From an uncultured Ruminococcus sp. (GTDB lineage Bacteria > Bacillota > Clostridia > Oscillospirales > Acutalibacteraceae): a stretch of 6,042 nt of DNA. Numbering within the stretch: the first letter of the stretch is position 1; each line of letters opens with the position of its first letter. Of the stretch, positions 1 to 5,311 are shown in pieces. A program made the position numbers and the translations under genes. The notes under the pieces are model-generated. The model was not told the DNA's origin. It saw only the letters and a program-made list of their open reading frames with translations, and did not search any database. The stretch covers positions 1-6,042 of the forward strand of contig CACYDK010000182.1 in assembly GCA_902773155.1 (NCBI GenBank), written 5' to 3'.

Positions 1-1238
1 CCGACTCGGGTTATCTTACCCGACGTCTCGTTGACGTCAGCCAGGAGGTAATTATCCATATCGACGACTGCGGAACCAAGGAAGGTCTCGAGGTGTTCGA
101 TATCGTAGCCGACGACAACGTTATCGAGGATCTGCACGAGCGACTCATCGGCCGCTTCCTCGTGGATGATTTCTGCGATGATAACGGCAACGTGCTCGTA
201 TCCAAGGACACGATGATGGGCGACAACGAGGCCAAGATCATTCTTGACCGCGGTACAAAGAGCGTCAAGATACGCTCGGTGCTCGGCTGCTGCGCAAAGC
301 ACGGCGTATGCCGCAAGTGCTACGGCTCCAACCTTGCTAACCGTCATCCCGTAACAGTCGGCGAGGCTGTAGGAATTATAGCCGCTCAGTCGATCGGCGA
401 ACCCGGTACCCAGCTTACGATGAGAACCTTCCATACGGGCGGCGTTGCTTCGGCCGAGGATATTACCCAGGGTCTGCCGCGTGTAGAAGAGCTCTTTGAG
501 GCGCGCAAACCCAAGAGTCTCGCCATAATAAGCGAGATCGACGGCGAGGTTCATTTTGAAGAGAGAAAGAACGCCAACCACGCAGTTGTGTTCAATCCCG
601 AAACAGGTGACGAAAGAGCCTACCTCATCCCCTTCGGCTTCCGCGTAAAGGTTACGGACGGACAGCATATCCGCAAGGGCGACAAGATCACCGACGGCGC
701 TGTCAATCCTCACGACGTGCTCGCGATACTCGGCACAAACGCGGTTCAGAACTACCTCATCTCCGAGGTACAGTCAACCTACCGCCTGCAGGGTGTTGAT
801 ATCAACGACAAGCACATCGAGGTAATAGTACGCCAGATGCTCAAGAAGGTAAGACTCGACGACGCCGGAGATACCGATCTCATCGCCGGTCAGTCCTACG
901 ACAAGACCGCGGTGCTCGCGGCCAACGCTGACATCAGGCGCAGGATCGCAAACGGCGAGGAAGGCCTCAAGGAGGCAAGCTGGACCCAGCTGCTGCTCGG
1001 TATTACAAAGGCGGCTCTCGCGACGGACAGCTTCATGTCCGCGGCCTCGTTCCAGGAGACAACGAGAGTTCTCACCGACGCCGCTATCAAGGGCAAGGTC
1101 GACCACCTTATGGGACTTAAGGAGAACGTCATCATTGGTAAGCTCATCCCTGCCGGAACGGGAATGCGCCGCTACAATGAGGTTGAACTGGACGTAAACC
1201 AGACGGTAAGCCCGATGATTAGTCTGACAAAAGAATAA
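1..1238 (+). CDS. rpoC: DNA-directed RNA polymerase subunit beta', C-terminal part (5' truncated by window)
   Basis: This is the largest catalytic-core subunit of RNA polymerase. About 411 residues are visible in the frame starting at base 3, roughly the last third of a Firmicutes protein of about 1200 residues. The fragment opens in the bridge-helix end ([14 protein letters not shown]). One zinc-site cysteine lies at 69-71, and the rest form C-x6-C-x2-C (codons at 288, 309 and 318). The trigger loop follows from about 360: [19 protein letters not shown], then FHTGGVAS and [18 protein letters not shown]. The two trigger helices are nearly contiguous, so the large SI3 insertion of proteobacteria is absent. 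The C-terminus carries the family signatures [35 protein letters not shown] and a short acidic tail. It stops with TAA at 1236. No ribosomal-protein gene follows; an intrinsic terminator lies 42 bases downstream. The identification is essentially certain. Confidence 0.98.
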   Translation, partial: DSGYLTRRLVDVSQEVIIHIDDCGTKEGLEVFDIVADDNVIEDLHERLIGRFLVDDFCDDNGNVLVSKDTMMGDNEAKIILDRGTKSVKIRSVLGCCAKHGVCRKCYGSNLANRHPVTVGEAVGIIAAQSIGEPGTQLTMRTFHTGGVASAEDITQGLPRVEELFEARKPKSLAIISEIDGEVHFEERKNANHAVVFNPETGDERAYLIPFGFRVKVTDGQHIRKGDKITDGAVNPHDVLAILGTNAVQNYLISEVQSTYRLQGVDINDKHIEVIVRQMLKKVRLDDAGDTDLIAGQSYDKTAVLAANADIRRRIANGEEGLKEASWTQLLLGITKAALATDSFMSAASFQETTRVLTDAAIKGKVDHLMGLKENVIIGKLIPAGTGMRRYNEVELDVNQTVSPMISLTKE

Positions 1239-1280
1239 ACTTTTAGCGCTATCCGGGCAATCAAACCAGATAGTTTCAAA

Positions 1281-1325
1281 GACTTGTACGCTGAGGATAT
1301 TATCCCCGCGTACGAGTCTTTTTTT
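1281..1325 (+). terminator. Intrinsic terminator of the rpoC operon
   Basis: An 11-bp stem pairs 1281-1291 with 1308-1318, with a single G-U pair. The loop can form a small inner ggat/atcc stem (1295-1298 with 1302-1305). Seven T follow at 1319-1325. The hairpin starts 42 bases after the rpoC stop and is a strong Rho-independent terminator, which indicates that rpoC is the last gene of its operon here. Confidence 0.92.
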
Positions 1326-1380
1326 GTTTATAACACTTAAGGAAATATCAAAAAGAACAAAAAAATCTTCAATAAATGTT

Positions 1381-1409
1381 TTGCAATCGGCTATAAAACA
1401 TGCTATACT
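1381..1409 (+). promoter_or_regulatory. Sigma-A-type promoter downstream of rpoC
   Basis: The -35 box TTGCAA (1381-1386) and the -10 box TATACT (1404-1409) are separated by 17 bases. An extended -10 TG lies at 1401-1402. Transcription would start near 1416. It lies beyond the rpoC terminator, so it would drive an independent transcript, yet no convincing gene follows. The target could be a small ORF at 1444 or a non-coding RNA. The element looks good by motif only. Confidence 0.6.
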
Positions 1410-1640
1410 TAAAAAAGAAATCCTGCGCAAAGAGCTGACAAGGATGAAAAAAAGCGAAAGTATTTTTGAGCTATCCGGCTCAAGGCCAAGGCGACAAAAA
1501 CCTACGCCAAGGCCACAGCAAAGGCAACGGTTAAGCTCAAGGTCAAATGATTATTATCCTGGAGAGCAGGCTCGCTTTCGCATAGCCGTCTCTCAAGCAT
1601 AAACGATCCGAGATGTTTCTGATAATACCCCCAAAAAACT
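1410..1640 (+). other. Doubtful small coding region or gene remnant after the 1381 promoter
   Basis: Two overlapping frames are notable. One runs from ATG 1444 to TAA 1602 (52 residues, beginning MKKSESIFELSG, then rich in Arg, Gln, Pro and Ser). It has only a weak, distant purine stretch upstream (about 1428-1433), so translation is uncertain. The next frame, 1470-1550, ends at TGA 1548 and encodes a Lys/Ala/Thr-rich tail (KAKATKTYAKATAKAT, then VKLKVK). Its codons (AAG, GCC, CTC, GTC) resemble those of the neighbouring genes, but an in-frame TGA at 1467 closes it upstream. A single indel near 1470-1482 would join the 1444 start to the Lys/Ala tail, giving a basic peptide of about 35 residues. 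It may be a decayed gene, a tiny gene in one frame, or chance. An imperfect stem-loop at 1562-1597 (gagag and ggct arms) overlaps the end. No family is recognised. Confidence 0.3.
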
Positions 1641-1652
1641 ATGTAACGCAAA

Positions 1653-1676
1653 ACAGGCACCCTAATGGGTGCCTGT
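1653..1676 (-). terminator. Hairpin, relic of a tRNA terminator
   Basis: A perfect 10-bp stem (1653-1662 with 1667-1676) has a 4-base loop. Reading the minus strand, a short T run follows. It is almost identical to the hairpin behind the intact tRNA-Thr at 1875-1912 and lies just beyond a tRNA 3'-end fragment (1682-1695) on the same strand. It is best read as the terminator of a former second tRNA-Thr copy. Whether it still ends any transcript is unknown. Confidence 0.55.
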
Positions 1677-1681
1677 CTCTG

Positions 1682-1695
1682 TGGAGCTGATAACC
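1682..1695 (-). pseudogene. Truncated tRNA-Thr 3' end
   Basis: The minus strand reads GGTTATCAGCTCCA, identical to the last 14 bases of the intact tRNA-Thr at 1912-1987 and including CCA. Just 5' of it on the same strand is ttc, and then similarity is lost: there is no D arm, no anticodon arm and no full T arm. Together with hairpin 1653-1676 it repeats the layout of the intact tRNA 3' end plus terminator. This is a remnant, not a working tRNA. Confidence 0.6.
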
Positions 1696-1699
1696 GAAG

Positions 1700-1838
1700 T
1701 TTTATATGTCAAAAACACCTGCCCCGCATGTTGCGGCGTGTATTTTCGGAAATGCTTCATCAACGCGGTGGGCTAAAAACGCTCCGCGGGAGCGTTTTTA
1801 CGGTTGTTTTGCGCTAACGCTTAAAACAGCCGCACGCC
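1700..1838. other. Cluster of stem-loops between the tRNA-derived fragments
   Basis: No reading frame of note is seen here. Three hairpins follow one another: 1724-1728 with 1732-1736 (loop tgt); the strong 1774-1800 hairpin; and 1801-1832, a 10-bp outer stem with one G-U pair and an inner gcg/cgc stem. Bases 1735-1740 (ggcgtg) can also pair with 1833-1838 (cacgcc), which would enclose the last two. An outer imperfect inverted repeat of 12 bases (1684-1695 with 1851-1862, one mismatch) brackets the whole block. It could be a miniature repeat element or a structured RNA. No known RNA family is recognised. Confidence 0.45.
1774..1800. terminator. Bidirectional intrinsic terminator-like hairpin
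   Basis: A perfect 11-bp stem (1775-1785 with 1789-1799) has a 3-base loop. It is bounded by five A on the left and five T on the right, so both strands read as GC-rich hairpin plus U tract. On the plus strand it could end a transcript from the 1381 promoter, giving an RNA of roughly 380 bases. On the minus strand it could catch readthrough from tRNA-Thr. Confidence 0.65.
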
Positions 1839-1862
1839 CTGTTCGAATCTGGTTATAAGCTC
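1839..1862 (+). repeat. Inverted partial copy of the tRNA-Thr 3' region
   Basis: The plus strand here matches the tRNA-Thr T-arm and acceptor 3' strand (which the real gene has on the minus strand) at 22 of 24 bases. Bases 1841-1856 (gttcgaatctggttat) are exact. The T-stem 5' side is not conserved and the CCA is missing (tctt instead of tcca). This is a fragment, not a functional tRNA, and it forms an inverted repeat with 1914-1935. Confidence 0.7.
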
Positions 1863-1874
1863 TTTACTTGTATA

Positions 1875-1912
1875 ATAGCAAACAGGCACCCTGATGGGTG
1901 CCTGTTTGCTAT
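1875..1912 (-). terminator. tRNA-Thr terminator hairpin
   Basis: A perfect 17-bp palindromic stem (1875-1891 with 1896-1912) has a 4-base loop and lies directly at the tRNA 3' end; its outermost base is the final A of CCA. The minus-strand 3' arm is T-rich (tgtttgctattata), but no long uninterrupted T run follows. It probably terminates and protects the tRNA-Thr precursor. The outer pairs could open in favour of the mature CCA end. Confidence 0.7.
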
Positions 1913-1987
1913 GGAGCTGATAACCAGATTCGAACTGGTGACCTCATCCTTACCAAGGATGCGCTCTGCCTGCTGAGCTATACCAGC
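1912..1987 (-). tRNA. tRNA-Thr (anticodon GGU)
   Basis: The minus strand folds into a complete 76-base cloverleaf. It has an acceptor GCTGGTA pairing with TATCAGC (one G-U), a D arm GCTC/GAGC, and an anticodon stem CATCC/GGATG. The 7-base loop TTGGTAA places GGT at positions 34-36. The variable loop is AGGTC, the T arm ACCAG/CTGGT has loop TTCGAAT, the discriminator is T, and CCA is encoded. It decodes ACC and ACU. Transcription comes from the promoter at 2016-2044, through a leader of about 22 bases. A terminator hairpin abuts its 3' end. Confidence 0.97.
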
Positions 1988-2015
1988 GTGCGGACTTTTC
2001 TCAAGTCCGTTTTAT

Positions 2016-2044
2016 ATAATACCACATTCTCGGTATTAAATCAA
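2016..2044 (-). promoter_or_regulatory. tRNA-Thr promoter
   Basis: On the minus strand, -35 TTGATT (2039-2044) and -10 TATTAT (2016-2021) are 17 bases apart, and the bases just upstream of -10 read TGTGG. The predicted start is near 2009, about 22 bases before the tRNA. A 6-bp inverted repeat (2018-2023 with 2032-2037) overlaps the -10 box and spacer. A 7-bp hairpin (1991-1997 with 2003-2009) occupies nearly the whole leader. Confidence 0.65.
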
Positions 2045-2076
2045 TAGTTTTTCAAAAAATTTATATGCGGTTTTAC

Positions 2077-2811
2077 CTATACGTTAAGGCGAAAGCTTAT
2101 GCCGGTCACGATGTTGTTTGAGTATGAGAACACCAGACTCTTGCGCGCTGTTCCAAAGATGTATTCTGTAGCTGTGCGCGATTTCGGCTCGCCGTAGATT
2201 CCGCGGAGCCTCGAGGCGTACATCCCAACTACAGCTCCCTTAGGCGTTTTAAAGTCACTGTCGGTGACCTCGATCTCGCGAACACGCTCCGCGCCGTCCG
2301 TATAATAGGTCGTGATCACAAAGTTGTCAAAGTCGTATTCCGCGCCGCTTTTGTCCTCTTCGTAATCCTCGTCGCCGTCGTCCGCAAGCTCCTCGAAAAC
2401 CGTACTGAACTTCTCGTTAAGAGTTATCGTGACGCCGTCATATGTGAATTCGAGGTCGTCGGAGTCTGTGCTTCCGTTCGGGATCGTTACCGAGGGAGCT
2501 CCTCCGGGTCTGGCTACGCCCTGAGTAGGCAGCTCGGGCACTGTGGGCGCTTCGGTTTCGGGCGAAGTCTCGGTCGGCTTCGGTTTTGTCTCGGGCTTTT
2601 CGGTCGCCTTTTCAACAGACGAGACATTTTTATTCCTTTTTGATTTTTTTATCTTAGCGGTTTTAACGGTTACCTCCGGTATTGTTTCCGGCCGCGTGGC
2701 TGTTTCGGTCACGAGCACAAAGGCCGTAACCTCCTCGTCCTTTTCCGGAGAGCTTGAACAGCCCGCCAGCAGCGCCGCCGCTATAACCGCGAGTATCATC
2801 AGTCTTTTCAT
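2077..2811 (-). CDS. Secreted lipoprotein of unknown function
   Basis: This is a 244-residue protein. Residues 1-17 are a type II signal peptide: basic MKR, a hydrophobic core and lipobox L15-A16-G17-C18. Cys18 is therefore the predicted lipidated first residue, anchored to the outer face of the cell membrane. Residues 19 to about 117 are a low-complexity linker rich in Thr, Glu, Pro and Lys with a basic patch (IKKSKRNK), of the kind seen in surface proteins of ruminococci. Residues 118-244 look folded: a beta-rich segment (TYDGVTITL), an acidic stretch (DDGDEDYEEDK), and a C-terminal part with KTPKGAVVGMYASRLRGIYGEP followed by strands. That part recalls small lipoprotein domains in which a short helix precedes a YGEP turn, but I cannot name a family. 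An AGGAGG site (2817-2822) lies 5 bases before the ATG. The gene is monocistronic with its own promoter. No clear terminator lies between its stop and the tRNA promoter. Confidence 0.88.
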   Translation of the reverse strand: MKRLMILAVIAAALLAGCSSSPEKDEEVTAFVLVTETATRPETIPEVTVKTAKIKKSKRNKNVSSVEKATEKPETKPKPTETSPETEAPTVPELPTQGVARPGGAPSVTIPNGSTDSDDLEFTYDGVTITLNEKFSTVFEELADDGDEDYEEDKSGAEYDFDNFVITTYYTDGAERVREIEVTDSDFKTPKGAVVGMYASRLRGIYGEPKSRTATEYIFGTARKSLVFSYSNNIVTGISFRLNV

Positions 2812-2830
2812 ACAAACCTCCTGCCGCTTT

Positions 2831-2859
2831 ATTCTACCATATCAGCCGAAAAAATACAA
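2831..2859 (-). promoter_or_regulatory. Lipoprotein gene promoter
   Basis: On the minus strand, -35 TTGTAT (2854-2859), a 17-base spacer and -10 TAGAAT (2831-2836) with an extended TGG before it. The start would be near 2824, leaving an unusually short leader of about 13 bases that begins almost at the AGGAGG site. It diverges from the promoter at 2900; the two -35 boxes are 40 bases apart across AT-rich DNA. Confidence 0.7.
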
Positions 2860-2899
2860 CGCAAAACAGCGTGGAATTTAATTTTATTAAACCTTATTC

Positions 2900-2928
2900 T
2901 TGCAATAGCGGATAAATTAGGTTATAAT
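2900..2928 (+). promoter_or_regulatory. Promoter of the HAD hydrolase / membrane protein unit
   Basis: -35 TTGCAA (2900-2905), a 17-base spacer, and a perfect -10 TATAAT (2923-2928). The start is predicted near 2935, giving a leader of about 18 bases that contains the purine-rich ribosome site (gaaggaagga, ending at 2946, 6 bases before ATG 2953). Near-consensus boxes suggest steady, fairly strong expression. Confidence 0.8.
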
Positions 2929-2952
2929 TGTTCCCGGAAGGAAGGATGAGTT

Positions 2953-3675
2953 ATGATTAAATATGTTTTCTTTGACCTTGACGGGACGCTGCTCCCTATG
3001 GATCAGGACGAATTTGTCAGGGTATATTTTACCGAGCTGTGCAAACGATTCTGCCCTGTGCTGGGAATCGACGACAAAACTCTCGTAAAGTCCGTCTGGA
3101 AGGCTACGGGAGCTATGATCAAGAACGACGGAAGCGAGCCGAACGTTAAGGCCTTCTGGAAAACCTTCGCCAAGCTTTGCGGCAAGGGGGTTCTGAACCA
3201 CGTAAAGGACTTTGATAATTTCTATATGAACGAGTTCAACGAGTGCAAGGCTTTCTGCAAATTCAACCCGAATATCCCCGAAATCATCCGCGTACTCAAA
3301 AACAAAGGCTACACACTTGTCGCCGCCACAAACCCGCTCTTTCCGCCGGTCGCCATCTACAACCGCCTGAGCTGGGCCGGAGTAAGCAAGGACGACTTCG
3401 CCCTGGTAACAACCTACGAGAATTCCTCCACCTGCAAGCCGAATCCCGCATATTTTACCGAGATCATCGGCAAGCTGGGAGCCGAGCCCGAGGAATGTAT
3501 GATGGTTGGCAACGACGTGGACGAGGACATAATCGCGAGCTCTGAGGCCGGGATGTCGGGCTACCTTCTGACCGACTGCATTATAAACCGCTCCGAGAGC
3601 GATATCAGCGATTTTCGCCACAGCACCGTAAGAGAATTTTTGACCTACGCGCGGATGCTTCCGGACGTAAAATGA
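2953..3675 (+). CDS. HAD-superfamily hydrolase (phosphatase-like)
   Basis: This 240-residue protein has all four HAD motifs in order. Motif I is FFDLDGTL, with nucleophile Asp8 and acid/base Asp10. Motif II is AATNP, with Thr126. Motif III is Lys162 in CKPNP. Motif IV is VGNDVDED, with Asp188 and Asp192 for Mg2+. The stretch of about 100 residues between motifs I and II is long enough for a helical C1-type cap, so a soluble Mg2+-dependent phosphatase of small phosphorylated metabolites is the likely role. The substrate cannot be read from sequence. The start at 2953 fits the ribosome site; an ATG at 2946 is out of frame. The gene ends with TGA at 3673, 7 bases before the next ATG, so the two are probably co-transcribed and translationally coupled. 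General function is confident, specific function unknown. Confidence 0.92.
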   Translation: MIKYVFFDLDGTLLPMDQDEFVRVYFTELCKRFCPVLGIDDKTLVKSVWKATGAMIKNDGSEPNVKAFWKTFAKLCGKGVLNHVKDFDNFYMNEFNECKAFCKFNPNIPEIIRVLKNKGYTLVAATNPLFPPVAIYNRLSWAGVSKDDFALVTTYENSSTCKPNPAYFTEIIGKLGAEPEECMMVGNDVDEDIIASSEAGMSGYLLTDCIINRSESDISDFRHSTVREFLTYARMLPDVK

Positions 3676-3682
3676 GGCGGCT

Positions 3683-4135
3683 ATGAAGAGCATTGTCAAG
3701 AAATACCTGCCCTTTGGCATAGTTGTAGCCTTGTTCTACCTTGTTATGCCGATATTCTTTCAGGGCGAAAATTATAAATACGACGCGATAGAGTACCAGT
3801 TCGTATTCCCCGCTACCGCGCTTTTGTCGGGTCTGATTTATGCCTGGCGCAACGGGATGGACTTCGCGTTTCCGCTTGTTCCTCCAATAATCTACATCGC
3901 AAGCGTACTGATTTACAGCCACTACTACCACTGGGCGATCTACGTTTTTATATATTTGATCGTATGTATGCTCGGCTGCTTTATCGGCGATATGGTCTAC
4001 AAGGGTAACCAGGCCGAACAGCGCCGCCGCGAACGCGCCCGCCGGAGAGATGAGGAAAACTTTACAATTCATATCTCAAACATAACGGTAGAGGACTCGC
4101 TTAACGATTTTGAAGCAAAAGACAAAAACCAATAG
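3683..4135 (+). CDS. Four-helix membrane protein, unknown function
   Basis: This 150-residue protein has hydrophobic segments at about 8-26, 39-55, 61-79 and 84-103, so four membrane spans are predicted. A strongly basic stretch follows (107-122, with RRRERARRR), so the C-terminal tail of about 45 residues is likely cytoplasmic by the positive-inside rule. Tyr and Phe are frequent in the spans. The GAGG of its ribosome site overlaps the stop of the hydrolase gene (3674-3677) and sits 5 bases before ATG, which supports expression as the second gene of the pair. Two terminators follow. No family is recognised. The pairing with a HAD phosphatase might mean a shared envelope role, but that is speculation. 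Confidence 0.85.
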   Translation: MKSIVKKYLPFGIVVALFYLVMPIFFQGENYKYDAIEYQFVFPATALLSGLIYAWRNGMDFAFPLVPPIIYIASVLIYSHYYHWAIYVFIYLIVCMLGCFIGDMVYKGNQAEQRRRERARRRDEENFTIHISNITVEDSLNDFEAKDKNQ

Positions 4136-4140
4136 TCAGG

Positions 4141-4165
4141 AAAGGCGTGCCTGCGGCACGCTTTT
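4141..4165 (+). terminator. Intrinsic terminator after the membrane protein gene
   Basis: An 11-bp stem (4141-4151 with 4155-4165), including one G-U pair, has a 3-base loop. The right arm ends in TTTT at 4162-4165. It begins 5 bases after the stop codon. Confidence 0.75.
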
Positions 4166-4176
4166 CGCTTCCTAAT

Positions 4177-4221
4177 AAAAACCGGAGTGCGCATTTCTAA
4201 AAGATGAGTGCTCCGCTTTTT
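4177..4221 (+). terminator. Second intrinsic terminator before ddh
   Basis: An imperfect 12-bp stem (4183-4194 with 4204-4215) has two G-U pairs and one mismatch. It is preceded by an A run (4177-4181) and followed by five T (4217-4221). In tandem with the first hairpin it should isolate ddh from upstream transcription; the A run also makes it partly bidirectional. Confidence 0.7.
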
Positions 4222-4246
4222 CGTCAATAATTCTCAAATAATACAG

Positions 4247-4275
4247 TTGCACTTTTCCTTCGATTGTGGTAGAAT
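4247..4275 (+). promoter_or_regulatory. ddh promoter
   Basis: -35 TTGCAC (4247-4252), a 17-base spacer, and -10 TAGAAT (4270-4275) with TGTGG directly before it (extended -10). The start is near 4282, giving a leader of about 43 bases. No lysine riboswitch fits in so short a leader, so any lysine control would have to act differently. Confidence 0.75.
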
Positions 4276-4324
4276 TTTTTCATAGGCTTTCGCCGAATTA
4301 TTACTTTATAAAGGACTGATAAAT

Positions 4325-5302
4325 ATGATCAAAATCGGAATTTTGGGCTATGGCAACCTTGGCCGCGGTGTTGAGGCCGCTATAAGGAAGAACCCCGACG
4401 TTGAGCTTACCGGAGTATATACCCGCCGCGACCCCGGATCGCTGAAAATCGCCTCCGAAGGCGTTCCCGTACGTCACGCCGACGAGCTCCTTACTAAGCG
4501 CGGCGACATCGACGTTCTGATCATCTGCGGCGGCTCGGCCACCGACCTGCCGGTTATGACACCGAAATACGCCGCTATCTACAACGTTATCGACAGCTTC
4601 GACACCCACGCGAAAATCCCCGAGCACTTTTCAAACGTTGACAAGGCCGCCAAGGCCGCCGGCACTATCGGCGTTATCTCCTGCGGCTGGGACCCGGGAA
4701 TGTTCTCGCTCAGCAGAGTTTACGCCGACTCCATACTACCCGACGGTTCCGCCTACACCTTCTGGGGCAAGGGAGTTAGCCAGGGACATTCCGACGCGGT
4801 TCGCCGTATTGAGGGAGTTGTCGACGCAAGGCAGTACACGATCCCCGTCGAAAAGGCTCTTGACGCAGTCAGAAGCGGTCAGAATCCCGAGCTCACAACC
4901 CGCGAGAAGCACACCCGCGAATGCTTTGTTGTAGCCGAGGAAGGCGCAGACAAGGCCAAAATCGAGAGCGAGATCAAGAATATGCCCAACTACTTTGCCG
5001 ATTACGACACCACTGTCCACTTTATCTCGGCCGAGGAAATGAAGAGAGATCACAGCGGTCTGCCGCACGGTGGCTCTGTGATTTATTCCGGCACCTCCTC
5101 CGAGGGCACTACTCACGTTATCGAGTACAGCCTAAAGCTCGACTCAAACCCCGAGTTTACCGGCGCTGTTCTGGTAGCCGCCGCGAGAGCCGCATTCAGG
5201 CTCAACAGCGAGGGTCTCTCCGGAGCTAAAACTCTCTTTGACATTCCGCCCGTCTACCTCTCCTCCAGAACCCCGGACGAGCTGAGAAAAAGCTTTCTTT
5301 GA
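4325..5302 (+). CDS. ddh: meso-diaminopimelate D-dehydrogenase
   Basis: Ddh is a cytoplasmic NADPH-dependent enzyme that reductively aminates tetrahydrodipicolinate (its open L-2-amino-6-oxopimelate form) to meso-diaminopimelate in one step. It bypasses the succinylase or acetylase branch to lysine and peptidoglycan precursors. The 325 residues are full family length. The N-terminal Rossmann loop is ILGYGNLGRGVE (residues 6-17), and Arg34-Arg35 near the end of strand 2 fit NADPH binding. Family blocks follow: CGGSATDLP (68-76), IDSFDTH (89-95), SCGWDPGMFS (119-128), FWGKGVSQGHSDAVRRI (146-162), ECFVV (199-203), MPNYF (220-224), GLPHGG (245-250) and EYSLKLDSNPEFT (267-279). These match what I recall of the Corynebacterium glutamicum enzyme closely. 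An AAAGGA site (4310-4315) lies 9 bases before ATG. It is a monocistronic unit, not in a lysine gene cluster. Confidence 0.97.
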   Translation: MIKIGILGYGNLGRGVEAAIRKNPDVELTGVYTRRDPGSLKIASEGVPVRHADELLTKRGDIDVLIICGGSATDLPVMTPKYAAIYNVIDSFDTHAKIPEHFSNVDKAAKAAGTIGVISCGWDPGMFSLSRVYADSILPDGSAYTFWGKGVSQGHSDAVRRIEGVVDARQYTIPVEKALDAVRSGQNPELTTREKHTRECFVVAEEGADKAKIESEIKNMPNYFADYDTTVHFISAEEMKRDHSGLPHGGSVIYSGTSSEGTTHVIEYSLKLDSNPEFTGAVLVAAARAAFRLNSEGLSGAKTLFDIPPVYLSSRTPDELRKSFL

Positions 5303-5311
5303 TTTAAATCA

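Larger units (their letters stand above)
1652..1925. repeat. Direct repeat pair: tRNA-Thr 3' end plus terminator
   Basis: Unit 1 (1652-1695) and unit 2 (1881-1925) share the order of terminator hairpin, short variable linker, then the 14-base tRNA end. The hairpin arms are the same except for one loop base (taat against tgat). The linkers ctctg and the bases around 1906-1911 differ. The units lie about 230 bases apart. This indicates an old tandem duplication, or a recombination or integration event at the tRNA 3' end. Confidence 0.65.

Noticed and set aside
774..1430. Long open frame (218 codons) antisense to the end of rpoC
   Set aside because: It is the mirror of a highly conserved coding region, has no ribosome site or recognisable protein signature, and crosses the rpoC terminator.
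1324..1443. Upstream extension of the small 1444 frame to a TTG at 1324
   Set aside because: The TTG lies in the T run of the rpoC terminator and upstream of the only promoter (start near 1416), and there is no ribosome site.
1700..1912. T-box leader associated with threonine tRNA
   Set aside because: The conserved T-box bulge sequence is not present and no aminoacyl-tRNA synthetase or transporter gene follows on the plus strand.
2543..2881. Plus-strand open frame opposite the lipoprotein N-terminus
   Set aside because: It mirrors the low-complexity linker and signal peptide of the minus-strand gene; the minus strand has lipobox, AGGAGG and promoter.
2917..3720. Minus-strand open frame of 267 codons opposite the HAD hydrolase
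   Set aside because: The plus strand carries all four HAD motifs with promoter and ribosome site; the antisense frame has no signatures and runs through the next gene's start.
3605..4072. Minus-strand open frame opposite the membrane protein
   Set aside because: The plus-strand gene has coupled start, coherent hydrophobic spans and terminators; the reverse frame shows none of these.
4276..4324. Lysine riboswitch upstream of ddh
   Set aside because: The leader is only about 43 bases, far too short for the lysine aptamer, and shows no multi-helix fold.
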